Assembly: GCA_947504045.1 (NCBI GenBank)
Contig: CANNFY010000001.1
Location: 868,001-932,000 of the forward strand
Direction: 5' to 3'
From: an uncultured Maribacter sp.
GTDB taxonomy: Bacteria > Bacteroidota > Bacteroidia > Flavobacteriales > Flavobacteriaceae
Length of the DNA stretch: 64,000 nucleotides
The position numbers and the translations under genes were made by a program. This document shows positions 19,646 through 28,950 of the stretch, in pieces. Each line of letters starts with the position of its first letter. Position 1 is the first letter of the stretch. A model generated the notes under the pieces. That model made no database searches, was not told the DNA's origin, and saw nothing but the letters and a program-made list of their open reading frames with translations.

Positions 19646-21853
19646 TTATTCCAAAATAGGAATTTCTTCATTTTTTCCAATAAGAGAAAAATCTAAGTGT
19701 CTTTTTATTAAGTCGGTATTTTTTACCATAACTATAACTTCATCACCTAATTGGTAAGTTTTATTAGTACGCTCACCTACAACAGCATACTCCTTTTCAT
19801 CAAAGATATAATAATCTCCTTTTATGTCTCTAATACTTACCATTCCTTCGCATTTATTTTCTACTATTTCTACATAAATTCCCCATTCTGTAACACCACT
19901 AATAACCCCAACAAACTCTTTATCTTGGTGATCTTGCATAAATTTAATTTGCATGTATTTTATAGAATCTCTTTCTGCTCTAGAAGCTAAAATTTCCATT
20001 TCGGAAGAATGTTTACATTTTTCCTCATATAATTCTGCATTAGCAGTTTTACCACCATCTAAATAATGTTGTAATAAACGGTGTACCATAACATCTGGGT
20101 ACCTACGTATTGGTGATGTAAAATGCGAGTAATAATCAAACGCTAAACCGTAATGACCAATATTTTTAGTGGTATAGGTTGCTTTACTCATAGTACGTAT
20201 AGCAAGTGTATCTACTAAATTTTGTTCTTTTTGACCTTTAACATCTTCCAGAAGCTTATTTAAAGAGGTGCTAATAGATTTTTTATCTTTAAAGTCTAAC
20301 TTATGACCAAAACGAGAAATTATACCATTAAGAGCAAATAACTTCTCTTCATTAGGATCATCATGTATTCTATACACAAACGTTTTTTCTGGTTTTTGTT
20401 TTCCAATAAAAGCAGCCACTTTTCTATTAGCTAATAACATAAACTCTTCTATAAGTTTGTTAGCATCTTTTGCTTCTTTAAAATAAACACTTGTAGGTTC
20501 GCTTTCTGCATTTAAATTAAAACGTACTTCTACTTTATCAAAAGAAATAGCACCACTATGCATACGTTTTTCGCGCATAATTTTTGCTAATTTATCCATA
20601 GTTAAAGTAGCATTAACAACTTCATCTGAAACTATATAAGAAGAGTTTCTAATAGATATTTCTTCTGGAATATCGCCTTGTTTAGTTTCTATAATATGTT
20701 GTGCTTCTTCATACGCAAAACGTTCGTTAGAATTTATAACGGTTCTTCCAAACCATTCGTTAACAACATTTGCTTTTTTATCTATTTCAAAAACAGCAGA
20801 AAAAGTATACTTTTCCTCATTTGGGCGTAAAGAACAAGCGTTATTAGATAATATTTCGGGTAGCATTGGTACCACTCTATCTACTAAATAAACAGAGGTT
20901 GCTCTTTCATAAGCTTCATCATCTAAAATAGTACCTTCTTGTAAATAGTGCGAAACATCTGCAATATGTACACCTATCTCATAATTTCCGTTTTCAAGAA
21001 CTTCAAAAGATAAAGCATCGTCAAAATCTTTTGCATCTTTTGGATCTATAGTACAGGTTAATACATTACGCATATCTCTACGTTTTGCAATTTCTTCTTC
21101 TTTTATAGAAGTGTCTAATTTTTGTGCATAACGTTCAACATCTACAGGAAATTCGTGAGGTAGACCATATTCTGCTAAAATGGAATGTATTTCGGTATTA
21201 TGCTCTCCTGGTTTTCCTAAAACTTCTTTTATTTGACCAAAAGGAGAATCTGTACGGTCTGGCCATTCTGTAATTTCTACAATTACTTTATCGCCATCTT
21301 CAGCATTTGCAACTTTATCTTTAGATACAAAAATATCGGTATACATTCTAGGATCTGTAGGTCTTATAAATGCAAAATCTTTTTGCATATCAACAATACC
21401 AACAAATTCGGTCTTATTTCTAGATATAATTTTACTTATTTCTCCTTCTAGTTTTTTACCTTTTCTTTGTGGAAAAACATAAACTTCCACGGTATCTTTA
21501 TGAAAAGCTTTATTTACTTTATTGCTTGGAATAAAAACATCATCATCCATTCCTTCAACAATAATATATGCATTTCCTCTACTAGTAAGGTCCACAATAC
21601 CAGTATAATATGTTTTAGTAGAAGCAATGGCTTTGTAATGGCCTCTGGTTTCTTCTAAAATTCTTTTTTTCTCTTTTAATTGTACCAATCTTTTAATTAA
21701 TTGGTTTCTATCGTGCGCATCTGTAATATTCATTCTAGATGCTATTTGTTTATAAGTGAAGCTTTTTTTAGGATCTTTTTCTAAAACTGTAAAAATACCT
21801 TTAGTAATTTCGTTCTTTCTATGATTTTTTGCTTTCTTATTTCTCTTTGACAT
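19646..21853 (-). CDS. rnr: Ribonuclease R
   Basis: 735 aa, the usual length. RNase R is a processive 3'-5' exoribonuclease that degrades structured RNA and takes part in RNA turnover. Order: a basic N-terminus and helix-turn-helix-like segment (about 10-65), cold-shock domains (about 70-230), the RNB catalytic domain with the acidic cluster DPKDAKDFDDALS (about residues 265-280), the HFTSPIRRYPD motif, and a C-terminal S1 RNA-binding domain (EFVGVISGVTEWGIYVEI). The start MSKRNKKAKNHRK is basic, as in homologues. It leads an apparent minus-strand run with the DUF2807 gene (37 bp gap) and the LysE gene. Confidence 0.96.
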   Translation of the reverse strand: MSKRNKKAKNHRKNEITKGIFTVLEKDPKKSFTYKQIASRMNITDAHDRNQLIKRLVQLKEKKRILEETRGHYKAIASTKTYYTGIVDLTSRGNAYIIVEGMDDDVFIPSNKVNKAFHKDTVEVYVFPQRKGKKLEGEISKIISRNKTEFVGIVDMQKDFAFIRPTDPRMYTDIFVSKDKVANAEDGDKVIVEITEWPDRTDSPFGQIKEVLGKPGEHNTEIHSILAEYGLPHEFPVDVERYAQKLDTSIKEEEIAKRRDMRNVLTCTIDPKDAKDFDDALSFEVLENGNYEIGVHIADVSHYLQEGTILDDEAYERATSVYLVDRVVPMLPEILSNNACSLRPNEEKYTFSAVFEIDKKANVVNEWFGRTVINSNERFAYEEAQHIIETKQGDIPEEISIRNSSYIVSDEVVNATLTMDKLAKIMREKRMHSGAISFDKVEVRFNLNAESEPTSVYFKEAKDANKLIEEFMLLANRKVAAFIGKQKPEKTFVYRIHDDPNEEKLFALNGIISRFGHKLDFKDKKSISTSLNKLLEDVKGQKEQNLVDTLAIRTMSKATYTTKNIGHYGLAFDYYSHFTSPIRRYPDVMVHRLLQHYLDGGKTANAELYEEKCKHSSEMEILASRAERDSIKYMQIKFMQDHQDKEFVGVISGVTEWGIYVEIVENKCEGMVSIRDIKGDYYIFDEKEYAVVGERTNKTYQLGDEVIVMVKNTDLIKRHLDFSLIGKNEEIPILE

Positions 21854-22462
21854 TAATCTTTCTTTCTAATTTATTGGAAAATTACGAATTATAATTCAGT
21901 AGTTTTTATTTTATCGATTACACTAAAATTAAATTAACGTTATTAACATATATATAATATTATATTTTTCTTTTATTAAATTTAAAAAAACAATGGTGGT
22001 TATTATAGCTTGTTAATAATGGGGATAAAAAAATGAAGAATAATTAGTATTGAACCATTTTATTATTTTATTGACAATTTATACAATACTATAATTTATA
22101 GTTACCAGTACGTTACGTATTTTATTAACATGTATTAATAACTTATGCTAACATGAAATTAATAATAACTAAATATTAATTCAATGTTAATTTCTATACA
22201 TGTTAACTTAATATCTTTCTATTATATTCTAAAAAATTAATTAGTTTTTATTGATTTCTTTTATAAGGCAAATTCTAAATTAGAAATCAAAATTTAAAAG
22301 TTATTTTCTTTGGTAAGTTTATTAACAACTAATACAATTATTTATACCTCTAATTAACAACTTATATCTTATTAACATTAATATATGTTGTGTAAGTGCT
22401 ATTTATTGTGGTATACACTTATCTATTGTACATTTGTGTTATTAATTAGTATTCTAAAATAT
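21854..22462. other. 609-bp AT-rich non-coding gap with repeated 9-mers
   Basis: No credible gene is present. The gap is far more AT-rich than its surroundings and carries five exact copies of TTATTAACA: + strand at 21940, 22122, 22319 and 22369, and - strand at 22011-22019. There are also related TTAACATG/CATGTTAA sites (about 22126, 22199) and a 9-bp inverted repeat TTGATTTCT...AGAAATCAA (about 22250 and 22281). It could be a protein-binding, regulatory or replication-related region; sequence alone does not decide. Confidence 0.6.
22406..22436 (+). promoter_or_regulatory. Promoter for rpiB
   Basis: TTG at 22406-22408, 20-nt spacer and an exact TACATTTG -7 box at 22429-22436, 26 nt before the rpiB ATG. 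It supports the start at 22463 because the longer reading from 22385 would begin upstream of the promoter. Confidence 0.65.
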
Positions 22463-22894
22463 ATGAAAATAGCTATAGGTAATGACCATGCAGGAACAGA
22501 ATATAAACTTGCAATTGTTGGTTTATTAAAATCCTTAAATATTAATGTTAATAACTATGGTACTGATGGTACAGATAGTGTAGATTATGCAGATTTTGTA
22601 CATCCTGTAGCTAATGATGTTGAAAATGGTACTGTAGATTTTGGTATTATTATTTGTGGTAGTGGTAATGGGGCTTCTATGACTGCTAATAAACACCAAA
22701 AAGTACGTTCTGCTTTGTGTTGGACCAAAGAAATTGTAGCACTTGCCAGAGAACATAACGATGCTAACATTTTAAGTTTACCAGCACGTTTTATTTCTTT
22801 ACCACAAGCTTTAGAAATGGTAAATACTTTTTTAAATACCAATTTTGAAGGTGGTAGACACGAAAGAAGAATAGAAAAAATACCTTGTAAATAA
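22463..22894 (+). CDS. rpiB: Ribose-5-phosphate isomerase B
   Basis: 143 aa. RpiB interconverts ribose 5-phosphate and ribulose 5-phosphate in the pentose phosphate pathway. The start MKIAIGNDHAG is the conserved phosphosugar-binding N-terminus; an upstream in-frame ATG at 22385 would precede the promoter. Cys65 in IIICGSGNG is the catalytic base equivalent of E. coli Cys66, and SMTANK and the C-terminal GGRHERRI segment are standard. It is divergent from rnr across the repeat-rich gap. Confidence 0.95.
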   Translation: MKIAIGNDHAGTEYKLAIVGLLKSLNINVNNYGTDGTDSVDYADFVHPVANDVENGTVDFGIIICGSGNGASMTANKHQKVRSALCWTKEIVALAREHNDANILSLPARFISLPQALEMVNTFLNTNFEGGRHERRIEKIPCK

Positions 22895-22970
22895 GTTGTT
22901 TATAAGCCTCTTTTAAAACCACTTATTACTTTTCTTTTTATATTTAAGTACTTATTATAAATTACTAATT

Positions 22971-23678
22971 ATGAAAGTACTTACAATACTATTTACATTA
23001 TTTATTTATGTAAATACTTCTGCACAAAATATTAAAGGTGCATGGGAAAGATATTTTACCTCTAAAGAAGGTGAATCTTTAAAAAATGTGGTTATTTTTT
23101 CTGATGGTTATCAAGTATTATCCACATTTAATGCCAAAACCGGAGCATTTGTAAATTGTAACGGAGGTACTTGGAGTTATGCAGATACAATTATTACTGA
23201 AGAGGTAGAGTTTGATTCTGATAGACCACACCGTATAGGTACAACAGTAAGTTTTAAAGTACATGTTACGGATAGTACTTTAACTAAGGTAAATGGTAAT
23301 ATAAAATTTACTAGAATAGATAATGGTACACCAGGAGCATTACAAGGTGCATGGTTAATGTCTGGTAGAGTTAAAGACGGAGCATTACAAAAAAGAGATG
23401 TTAATAAACCCAGAAAAACCATGAAGATTTTATCTGGTACTCGTTTTCAGTGGATTGCTTATAATACAGAAACAAAACAATTTATGGGAACCGGAGGCGG
23501 TACGTATACTACTAAAGAAGGTGTATATACAGAGAACATAAAATTTTTCTCAAAAGATAGTACAAGAGTAGGAGCAAGTTTAAATTTTAATTTTAAACGT
23601 ATAGATGGTGATTGGCAGCATACAGGTAAATCTAGTAAAGGAAAACCTATTCATGAAATTTGGAGTTTAAGAAAGTAA
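22971..23678 (+). CDS. Secreted protein with two lipocalin-like halves
   Basis: 235 aa with a signal peptide (MKVLTILFTLFIYVNTSA-Q). The mature protein repeats itself: both halves open with (K/Q)GAW, include a GG.(W/Y) turn after a short strand (CNGGTWSYADT; GGGTYTTKEGVYTE), a later F.SD.R/F.KDSTRVG segment and a closing strand F.RIDG. The pattern resembles two tandem lipocalin-like barrels and is usually annotated only as a membrane or secreted protein in Flavobacteria. No enzymatic residues are recognised. It lies 25 bp before the DUF885 peptidase gene and may be in one transcript with it. Confidence 0.75.
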   Translation: MKVLTILFTLFIYVNTSAQNIKGAWERYFTSKEGESLKNVVIFSDGYQVLSTFNAKTGAFVNCNGGTWSYADTIITEEVEFDSDRPHRIGTTVSFKVHVTDSTLTKVNGNIKFTRIDNGTPGALQGAWLMSGRVKDGALQKRDVNKPRKTMKILSGTRFQWIAYNTETKQFMGTGGGTYTTKEGVYTENIKFFSKDSTRVGASLNFNFKRIDGDWQHTGKSSKGKPIHEIWSLRK

Positions 23679-23703
23679 AATAATAATAAAAAAATATCCC
23701 CTT

Positions 23704-25530
23704 ATGAAAAAATTATTTTTAAAATCAGCATTATGTATATGCTTATTAACAATTTCAGTTTCTTGTAAAACTGAAAAAACAAAAGTTTATACCGATGCTG
23801 ACATTGCAGCTGAATCTAAAAAATTAACAGATTTTCTTCAGAAAACTTTTGATAATAAAGTTGATTTATATCCAGAATTTCAAACTAGATTAGGTATAAA
23901 AAAAGACTACGGAAAACTTAATGATAATTCTCCTGAAGCAGAAAAAAGAGATTTAGAAATAGATAAAAAAAATCTACTTTGGTTACAAGACTCTATAAAT
24001 GTAGATGCCTTATCTAAAGAAGCTCTTTTAAGTTATAAACTTTTTAAGCAAAACACAGAAAATAATATAGAGGATTATAAGTATAGGTTATACAATTATC
24101 CAGTAAACCAAATGTTTGGAGCACAATCTAGAAAACCTGCATTTTTAATAAATATGCATAGAATTGATAATATAGATGATGCAGAAGCTTACATATCTAG
24201 ATTAAATGGTTTTAACGCCTATTTTTTACAGTTAATTAAAAATTTAAAAGAGAGAGAAGAAAAAGGTATTATGCCTCCAAAATTTGTTTATGATAAAGTA
24301 GTACAAGACTCAGAAAATATATTGGTTGGCCAACCATTTAATGCATCAAAAGAACCAAGTACATTATTAAAAGATTTTTTAAAGAAGATAAATAAATTAG
24401 ATCTTGATACATCTGTAAAATCTAAATTAGAAAATAAGGCAAAAGAAGCCTTATTAACCTCTGTTAAACCAGCATATGAAGCCCTTATTACTTTTATTAA
24501 ATCTCAAAAAGAAAGAGCTAATTCAGACCATGGTGCTTGGAAATTTCCTGATGGAGAAGCTTTTTTTAATACTGCATTAAAAAGAACCACCACTACAAAT
24601 TTAACAGCTAATGAAATACACGAAATAGGTTTATCTGAAGTTACAAGAATACATACTGAAATGGATTTGATAAGAAGTAAAGTAGGCTTTAAAGGAAGTC
24701 TACAAGACTTTTTTCAATTTATGAAAACAGATAAACAATTTTATTATGAAGATAATGAAGCTGGTAAACAAGCATATTTAAATAAGGCTGTTAAATTAAT
24801 AGACAGTATGAAAACCAGGCTAGATGAAATTTTTATATCTAAACCAAAAGCAGATATTATGGTAAAAGCTGTAGAAAAATTTAGAGAAAAATCTGCTGGA
24901 AAAGCATTTTATAATCGTCCTGCTGCTGATGGATCTAGGCCAGGAATATATTATGCAAATTTATATGATATGGCTTCTATGCCAACTTATCAAATGGAAG
25001 CATTAGCATACCACGAAGGTATACCAGGGCACCATATGCAATTAGCAATACAACAAGAACTACAAGATATTCCAAAGTTTAGAAAATTTGGTGGTTATAC
25101 AGCATATACCGAAGGTTGGGGCTTATATTCTGAATATATACCAAAAGAAATGGGTTTTTATAAAGACCCTTACTCAGACTTTGGTCGTTTATCTATGGAA
25201 TTATGGAGAGCATGTAGATTAGTTGTAGATACAGGTATACATGCTAAAAAATGGACAAGAGAAGAAGGTATTAAATATTATACAGACAATACACCAAATG
25301 CAGAACTAGATGCTATTAAAATGGTAGAAAGGCATATTGTAATGCCTAGCCAAGCAACTGCTTATAAGATTGGAATGTTAAAAATTTTAGAATTACGTAA
25401 AAAAGCTAAAGAAGCTTTAGGAAACGAATTTGATATTCGAGAGTTTCATGAAGTTGTAATTTCTAATGGAGCAATACCATTAAATGTTTTAGAAGATTTT
25501 GTAGATAATTATATTACTTCAAAAAAATAG
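23704..25530 (+). CDS. DUF885 metallopeptidase-like lipoprotein
   Basis: 608 aa. The N-terminus MKKLFLKSALCICLLTISVSC has a lipobox ending at Cys21, so the protein is a lipoprotein. The family zinc motif HEGIPGHH is at about residues 437-443 (HExxxxHH), followed by the conserved YTEGWGLYSEY. DUF885 proteins are gluzincin-like metallopeptidases or carboxypeptidase relatives, often tied to peptide use at the envelope. Other typical parts: GARSRPGIYYANL-like text (DGSRPGIYYANLYD) and C-terminal QATAYKIGMLKILELR. Normal length. A strong terminator follows. Confidence 0.9.
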   Translation: MKKLFLKSALCICLLTISVSCKTEKTKVYTDADIAAESKKLTDFLQKTFDNKVDLYPEFQTRLGIKKDYGKLNDNSPEAEKRDLEIDKKNLLWLQDSINVDALSKEALLSYKLFKQNTENNIEDYKYRLYNYPVNQMFGAQSRKPAFLINMHRIDNIDDAEAYISRLNGFNAYFLQLIKNLKEREEKGIMPPKFVYDKVVQDSENILVGQPFNASKEPSTLLKDFLKKINKLDLDTSVKSKLENKAKEALLTSVKPAYEALITFIKSQKERANSDHGAWKFPDGEAFFNTALKRTTTTNLTANEIHEIGLSEVTRIHTEMDLIRSKVGFKGSLQDFFQFMKTDKQFYYEDNEAGKQAYLNKAVKLIDSMKTRLDEIFISKPKADIMVKAVEKFREKSAGKAFYNRPAADGSRPGIYYANLYDMASMPTYQMEALAYHEGIPGHHMQLAIQQELQDIPKFRKFGGYTAYTEGWGLYSEYIPKEMGFYKDPYSDFGRLSMELWRACRLVVDTGIHAKKWTREEGIKYYTDNTPNAELDAIKMVERHIVMPSQATAYKIGMLKILELRKKAKEALGNEFDIREFHEVVISNGAIPLNVLEDFVDNYITSKK

Positions 25531-25550
25531 TTATACCATTTTATAGAATT

Positions 25551-25583
25551 AAAAAACCCAAAGAATTTTCTTTGGGTTTTTTA
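25551..25583. terminator. Bidirectional terminator after the DUF885 gene
   Basis: A 13-bp perfect stem (25551-25563 with 25570-25582) with a 6-nt apex, A-rich on one side and T-rich on the other. It lies between convergent genes and can serve both. Confidence 0.9.
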
Positions 25584-25604
25584 ATATAATAATTAGGAGT
25601 ATAG

Positions 25605-26225
25605 TTATTTACCTCCGTCTAATTTATCTTGTAATTTTTTTAATTCGTCCCATTTATCTTGGCTAGCTAATTTAGCTTGTTTTGGCCATGTACCTGGTTT
25701 ATGCATGGTATAACGAGGACCAGCTTCTTTTAAAATATTTTCAAGTGTTTTTACCGATGTTTTACTTAGTTTTTCAAAAGTAGGTATTCCTTTTTCTGTT
25801 AAAATAGAAGCTATTTTAGGACCTATTCCTTCTATTTTTTTTAGATCATCTTTTTTTGCTTTTTTAACTGGTGTTTTCTTTACAGGTTTTTTAGCTGCTT
25901 TCTTTTTTTCTGCCACAGCACTTAAATCTACCACACTATTATCTATACCTTCATAAGGTGAAGGTACATAAGCATCTGCTGCATGATCATTAAACCAACC
26001 TTTATCTTCACTTAAATACCTAAATTCGTAACTTTTTCCATTTTTAAGTTTTACACTCTTTACATAAGAGTCTCCTTTTTTTTCCATTTGGCAACTACTA
26101 TCATTAGTTTGCCAATCATTAAAATCTCCTAATAATAAAACATTAGAAGTACTTGGAGCTTCATGCGCTGCTACTGTAAATGTTACTATAGTTTGTGAAC
26201 CTTTTATTTGTTTTGTTAGAGCCAT
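25605..26225 (-). CDS. CBM48-like domain fused to Lys-rich linker and helix-hairpin-helix
   Basis: 206 aa, no signal peptide, so cytoplasmic. Residues about 1-100 look like the glycogen-binding (CBM48/AMPK-beta type) sandwich: VLLLGDFNDW, a charged loop, then YEFRYLSEDKGWFND. Residues about 103-125 are almost all Lys, Ala and Pro (KKKAAKKPVKKTPVKKAKK), like DNA- or RNA-binding tails. Residues about 126-204 carry a helix-hairpin-helix (LKKIEGIGPKIASIL) followed by YTMHKPGTWPKQAKLA and WDELKKLQDKLDGGK, which closely resembles the C-terminal extension of ribosomal protein L21 in many Bacteroidota. Function unknown; nucleic acid or ribosome binding linked to glycogen is only a guess. Confidence 0.75.
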   Translation of the reverse strand: MALTKQIKGSQTIVTFTVAAHEAPSTSNVLLLGDFNDWQTNDSSCQMEKKGDSYVKSVKLKNGKSYEFRYLSEDKGWFNDHAADAYVPSPYEGIDNSVVDLSAVAEKKKAAKKPVKKTPVKKAKKDDLKKIEGIGPKIASILTEKGIPTFEKLSKTSVKTLENILKEAGPRYTMHKPGTWPKQAKLASQDKWDELKKLQDKLDGGK

Positions 26226-26338
26226 ATTTAAAAGAGTTTATTTTAATGTAAAATTATACATATATATTATTCATAATTAAAACATTAAGTTAATAAAATG
26301 TTTTTTATTTTATTAAAAATTAACAAGTAAAAAAGTAG

Positions 26339-27265
26339 TTATCTCCAATTAATTTTAATAAAACGTTCGTTTTTATCAAATTTATTAGGTGTTTTTTCTA
26401 AAATTTCTGCTCTTAAAGCATCTAATAAAAGATCTTTACAAAATGAATTATGGGTTACCAAACTTACCTCTCTAATTGGTTTTGGGTTTGTAAAAGGAAT
26501 ATTATAACCAATATCGTTTACATTAATTGCCATTTCTGGTACAAGCGTAAAACCACCATAATTATCTACCATTTTTTTTAACGCCTCTATAGATCCACTT
26601 TTAAACTGAACATTTTTAGTATTTGTAGCGTTTGAACAAATATTTAAAACCTGATTTCTAAAACAATGCCCATTTTCTAATAACCAAACATCATTATTCA
26701 TATTTTCAATCTCTTTTATAGAAATAGTTTTTTCTTTTTTTTCAAAATCATTTTTATTTCCATAAAATATAAAAGGCTCATTATATAGTTTTATTTCTCT
26801 AATAAAAGACTCATTTAAAGGAGTTACCAATATACCTATATCAATTTCTTTTTTTTGTAATGCATTAATAATTTGGTCACTTTCCATTTCTTGTATTTTT
26901 AGAAAAGTGTTAGGGTATTTTTTAGAAAAAGAACCAGATATTAATGGTATTAAATAAGAAGATATTGTTGGTATAACGGCAATATTGTAATTTCCTTCTA
27001 GGCTATTTAATTCTATATTTACCATGTTTTTAAGCTCATTAACCTCCCCAAGTATTACTTTACTTTTTCTAATAAATAATTCACCTAAATCTGTTGGCAC
27101 AAAAGGAGATTTGCTTTTGTCAAAAATTAAAAAACCTATTTCTTCTTCTAGCTTTTTTACTTGTATAGTAATTGTAGGTTGAGTTACAAAACATTTTTTT
27201 GCTGCAGTAACAAAATGTCTATAGGTATCTAATGCTATTACATATTCTAGTTGTTGCAGTGTCAT
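26339..27265 (-). CDS. oxyR: OxyR-type LysR-family peroxide regulator
   Basis: 308 aa. An N-terminal LysR helix-turn-helix (MTLQQLEYVIALDTYRHF, then TQPTITIQVKKLEEEIG) is followed by a substrate-type regulatory domain. Two cysteines, Cys201 and Cys210, sit in ENGHCFRNQVLNIC with the same nine-residue spacing as the redox pair Cys199/Cys208 of E. coli OxyR, so this should sense hydrogen peroxide by disulfide formation. It is transcribed away from the catalase gene, the classic arrangement, and probably controls it. Assignment as OxyR rests on the cysteine pair and this neighbour. Confidence 0.92.
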   Translation of the reverse strand: MTLQQLEYVIALDTYRHFVTAAKKCFVTQPTITIQVKKLEEEIGFLIFDKSKSPFVPTDLGELFIRKSKVILGEVNELKNMVNIELNSLEGNYNIAVIPTISSYLIPLISGSFSKKYPNTFLKIQEMESDQIINALQKKEIDIGILVTPLNESFIREIKLYNEPFIFYGNKNDFEKKEKTISIKEIENMNNDVWLLENGHCFRNQVLNICSNATNTKNVQFKSGSIEALKKMVDNYGGFTLVPEMAINVNDIGYNIPFTNPKPIREVSLVTHNSFCKDLLLDALRAEILEKTPNKFDKNERFIKINWR

Positions 27266-27305
27266 TATATATAAATTTTACCTATACAAGGATATAAACT
27301 ATTAA

Positions 27306-27337
27306 TTTGACAGCAGTTGATTTGCGATTGATATTTG
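27306..27337 (+). promoter_or_regulatory. Promoter for the catalase gene
   Basis: TTTG at 27306-27309, a 20-nt spacer and GATATTTG at 27330-27337 (one mismatch to TAnnTTTG). The ATG used, 27368, is 30 nt further on. The 102-bp gap to oxyR is where OxyR would bind. Confidence 0.6.
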
Positions 27338-27367
27338 TTTTTTAATTATAAATTAAATCTATATACA

Positions 27368-28888
27368 ATGAAAAACAAATTAACAACACTTATTATGTTG
27401 TCGCTTTTTTTTGCTGGGTTTTCTCAGTCAAATAATACCATTACAACTAATGGTGGCGTACCGGTCGGAGACAACCAAAATTCTAAAACAGTTGGAGAGT
27501 ATGGTCCAGTACTGTTAGAAGATATTTATTTAGTAGAAAAATTAGCTGCTTTTGATAGAGAAAGAATACCAGAAAGAGTTGTACACCCAAGAGGTGCAGG
27601 AGCTTTTGGTTATTTTGAAGCATCTGCAGATATGTCTAAATATACAAAAGCAGTATTGTTTTCTAAAGTAGGTAAAAAAACAGATCTAGCAGTACGCTTT
27701 TCCACAGTTATACACGGAAAAGGTTCCCCCGAAACTGCTAGAGACCCAAGAGGTTTTGCTGTTAAGTTCTACACAGAACAAGGTAATTATGATATTGTAG
27801 GTAATAATCTACCAATATTTTTTATTAGAGATGCTATTAAGTTTCCAGATATGGTACACTCTTTAAAACCTTCTCCTGTTACAAATAAACAAGACCCAAA
27901 CAGGTTTTTTGATTTCTTTTCACATGTACCAGAATCTACACATATGCTTACAAGATTATATACAGATTTAGGTATTCCAAAAGGCTATCAGTATATGAAT
28001 GGTAGTAGTGTGCACGGTTATAAATGGATAAATGCTGCAGGAGATGTTACCTATGTAAAATATTCTTGGGTTTCTAAACAAGGAGAAAAAAACTTAACTA
28101 TTGAAGAAGCTGCGGAACAACAAGGTAAAGATTGGCAACATGCTACAATGAGCTTAAGAAAAGACATTAGCGACAAAAACTACCCTCAATGGGATTTGTA
28201 TGTACAGTTAATTAAGCCAGAAGATATACATTCTTTTGATTTTTGGCCTTTAGATGCAACTAAAGATTGGCCTGCCGATAAAATTGAGAAAATTAAGATT
28301 GGTACCATGACTTTAAATGAAAACCCAATAAACTTTTTTGAGCAGGTAGAAAGTATTGCTTTTTCTCCAGGGGCTTTAATACCAGGTGTAGAACCTTCTG
28401 AAGATAAATTACTACAAGGTAGATTATTCTCTTATTTTGATACACAAAGGCACCGTTTAGGACCAAATTTTTTACAATTAGAAGTTAACAAACCTTTAGA
28501 AGAACCTAATAATTACAATTCTGATAGTTGGATTAGTACTGGTAACAAAAGATTTAAAAACCCGGATGTAAATTACCAACCAAGTTCTAAAGCCGCATTA
28601 GCAGAAGACCCACAATATAAGCAGGCAGAAACTACACTTAGTAATGTAACTATTACGCAAAAGAAAATTACAAAGACAAATGATTTTGCACAGGCTGGAG
28701 ATTTTTATAGAACACTTTCTACAGAACAGAAACAAAATTTAATAAAAAACTTAAGTGGAGATTTAGGTGCGGTTACCGATAAAAACATTCAAAAAACTAT
28801 GATTTCTTATTTCTATCAAGCAGACAGAAATTTTGGTATGACTTTAGCAAAAGCTTTAGGTTTTTCTCAAAAAGATTTTATGCACTAA
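27368..28888 (+). CDS. katA: Exported heme catalase
   Basis: 506 aa from ATG 27368; the longer frame from 27335 would start at the promoter edge. The protein begins with a signal peptide (MKNKLTTLIMLSLFFAGFSQ) absent from cytoplasmic catalases, so it should act in the periplasm. Catalase breaks hydrogen peroxide to water and oxygen. The core has the distal His73 in VVHPRGAGAFGYFE, the PVFFIRDAIKFPDMVHS-like segment (PIFFIRDAIKFPDMVHSLKP) with the conserved Asn/substrate loop, and the heme-ligand Tyr356 in RLFSYFDTQ. Small-subunit (clade 3-like) length. It is divergent from oxyR and followed by an ankyrin gene after a hairpin. Confidence 0.96.
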   Translation: MKNKLTTLIMLSLFFAGFSQSNNTITTNGGVPVGDNQNSKTVGEYGPVLLEDIYLVEKLAAFDRERIPERVVHPRGAGAFGYFEASADMSKYTKAVLFSKVGKKTDLAVRFSTVIHGKGSPETARDPRGFAVKFYTEQGNYDIVGNNLPIFFIRDAIKFPDMVHSLKPSPVTNKQDPNRFFDFFSHVPESTHMLTRLYTDLGIPKGYQYMNGSSVHGYKWINAAGDVTYVKYSWVSKQGEKNLTIEEAAEQQGKDWQHATMSLRKDISDKNYPQWDLYVQLIKPEDIHSFDFWPLDATKDWPADKIEKIKIGTMTLNENPINFFEQVESIAFSPGALIPGVEPSEDKLLQGRLFSYFDTQRHRLGPNFLQLEVNKPLEEPNNYNSDSWISTGNKRFKNPDVNYQPSSKAALAEDPQYKQAETTLSNVTITQKKITKTNDFAQAGDFYRTLSTEQKQNLIKNLSGDLGAVTDKNIQKTMISYFYQADRNFGMTLAKALGFSQKDFMH

Positions 28889-28904
28889 AAACTTAAAACA
28901 AACT

Positions 28905-28938
28905 AAAGAGGAGGTTCTAAACACTTCCTCTTTTTTAA
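28905..28938 (+). terminator. Hairpin between catalase and ankyrin genes
   Basis: Stem AAAGAGGA (28905-28912) with TCCTCTTT (28926-28933) and a run of Ts. It lies 17 nt before the ankyrin ATG-containing leader and may partly end transcription so that ankyrin is made at a lower level. Confidence 0.65.
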
Positions 28939-28950
28939 TTTTAAAATATT

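Noticed and set aside
21854-22462. Firm call of a replication origin
   Set aside because: Neither dnaA nor a classic DnaA box cluster is present; the 9-mer cluster alone is not enough, so it is reported only as an observation.
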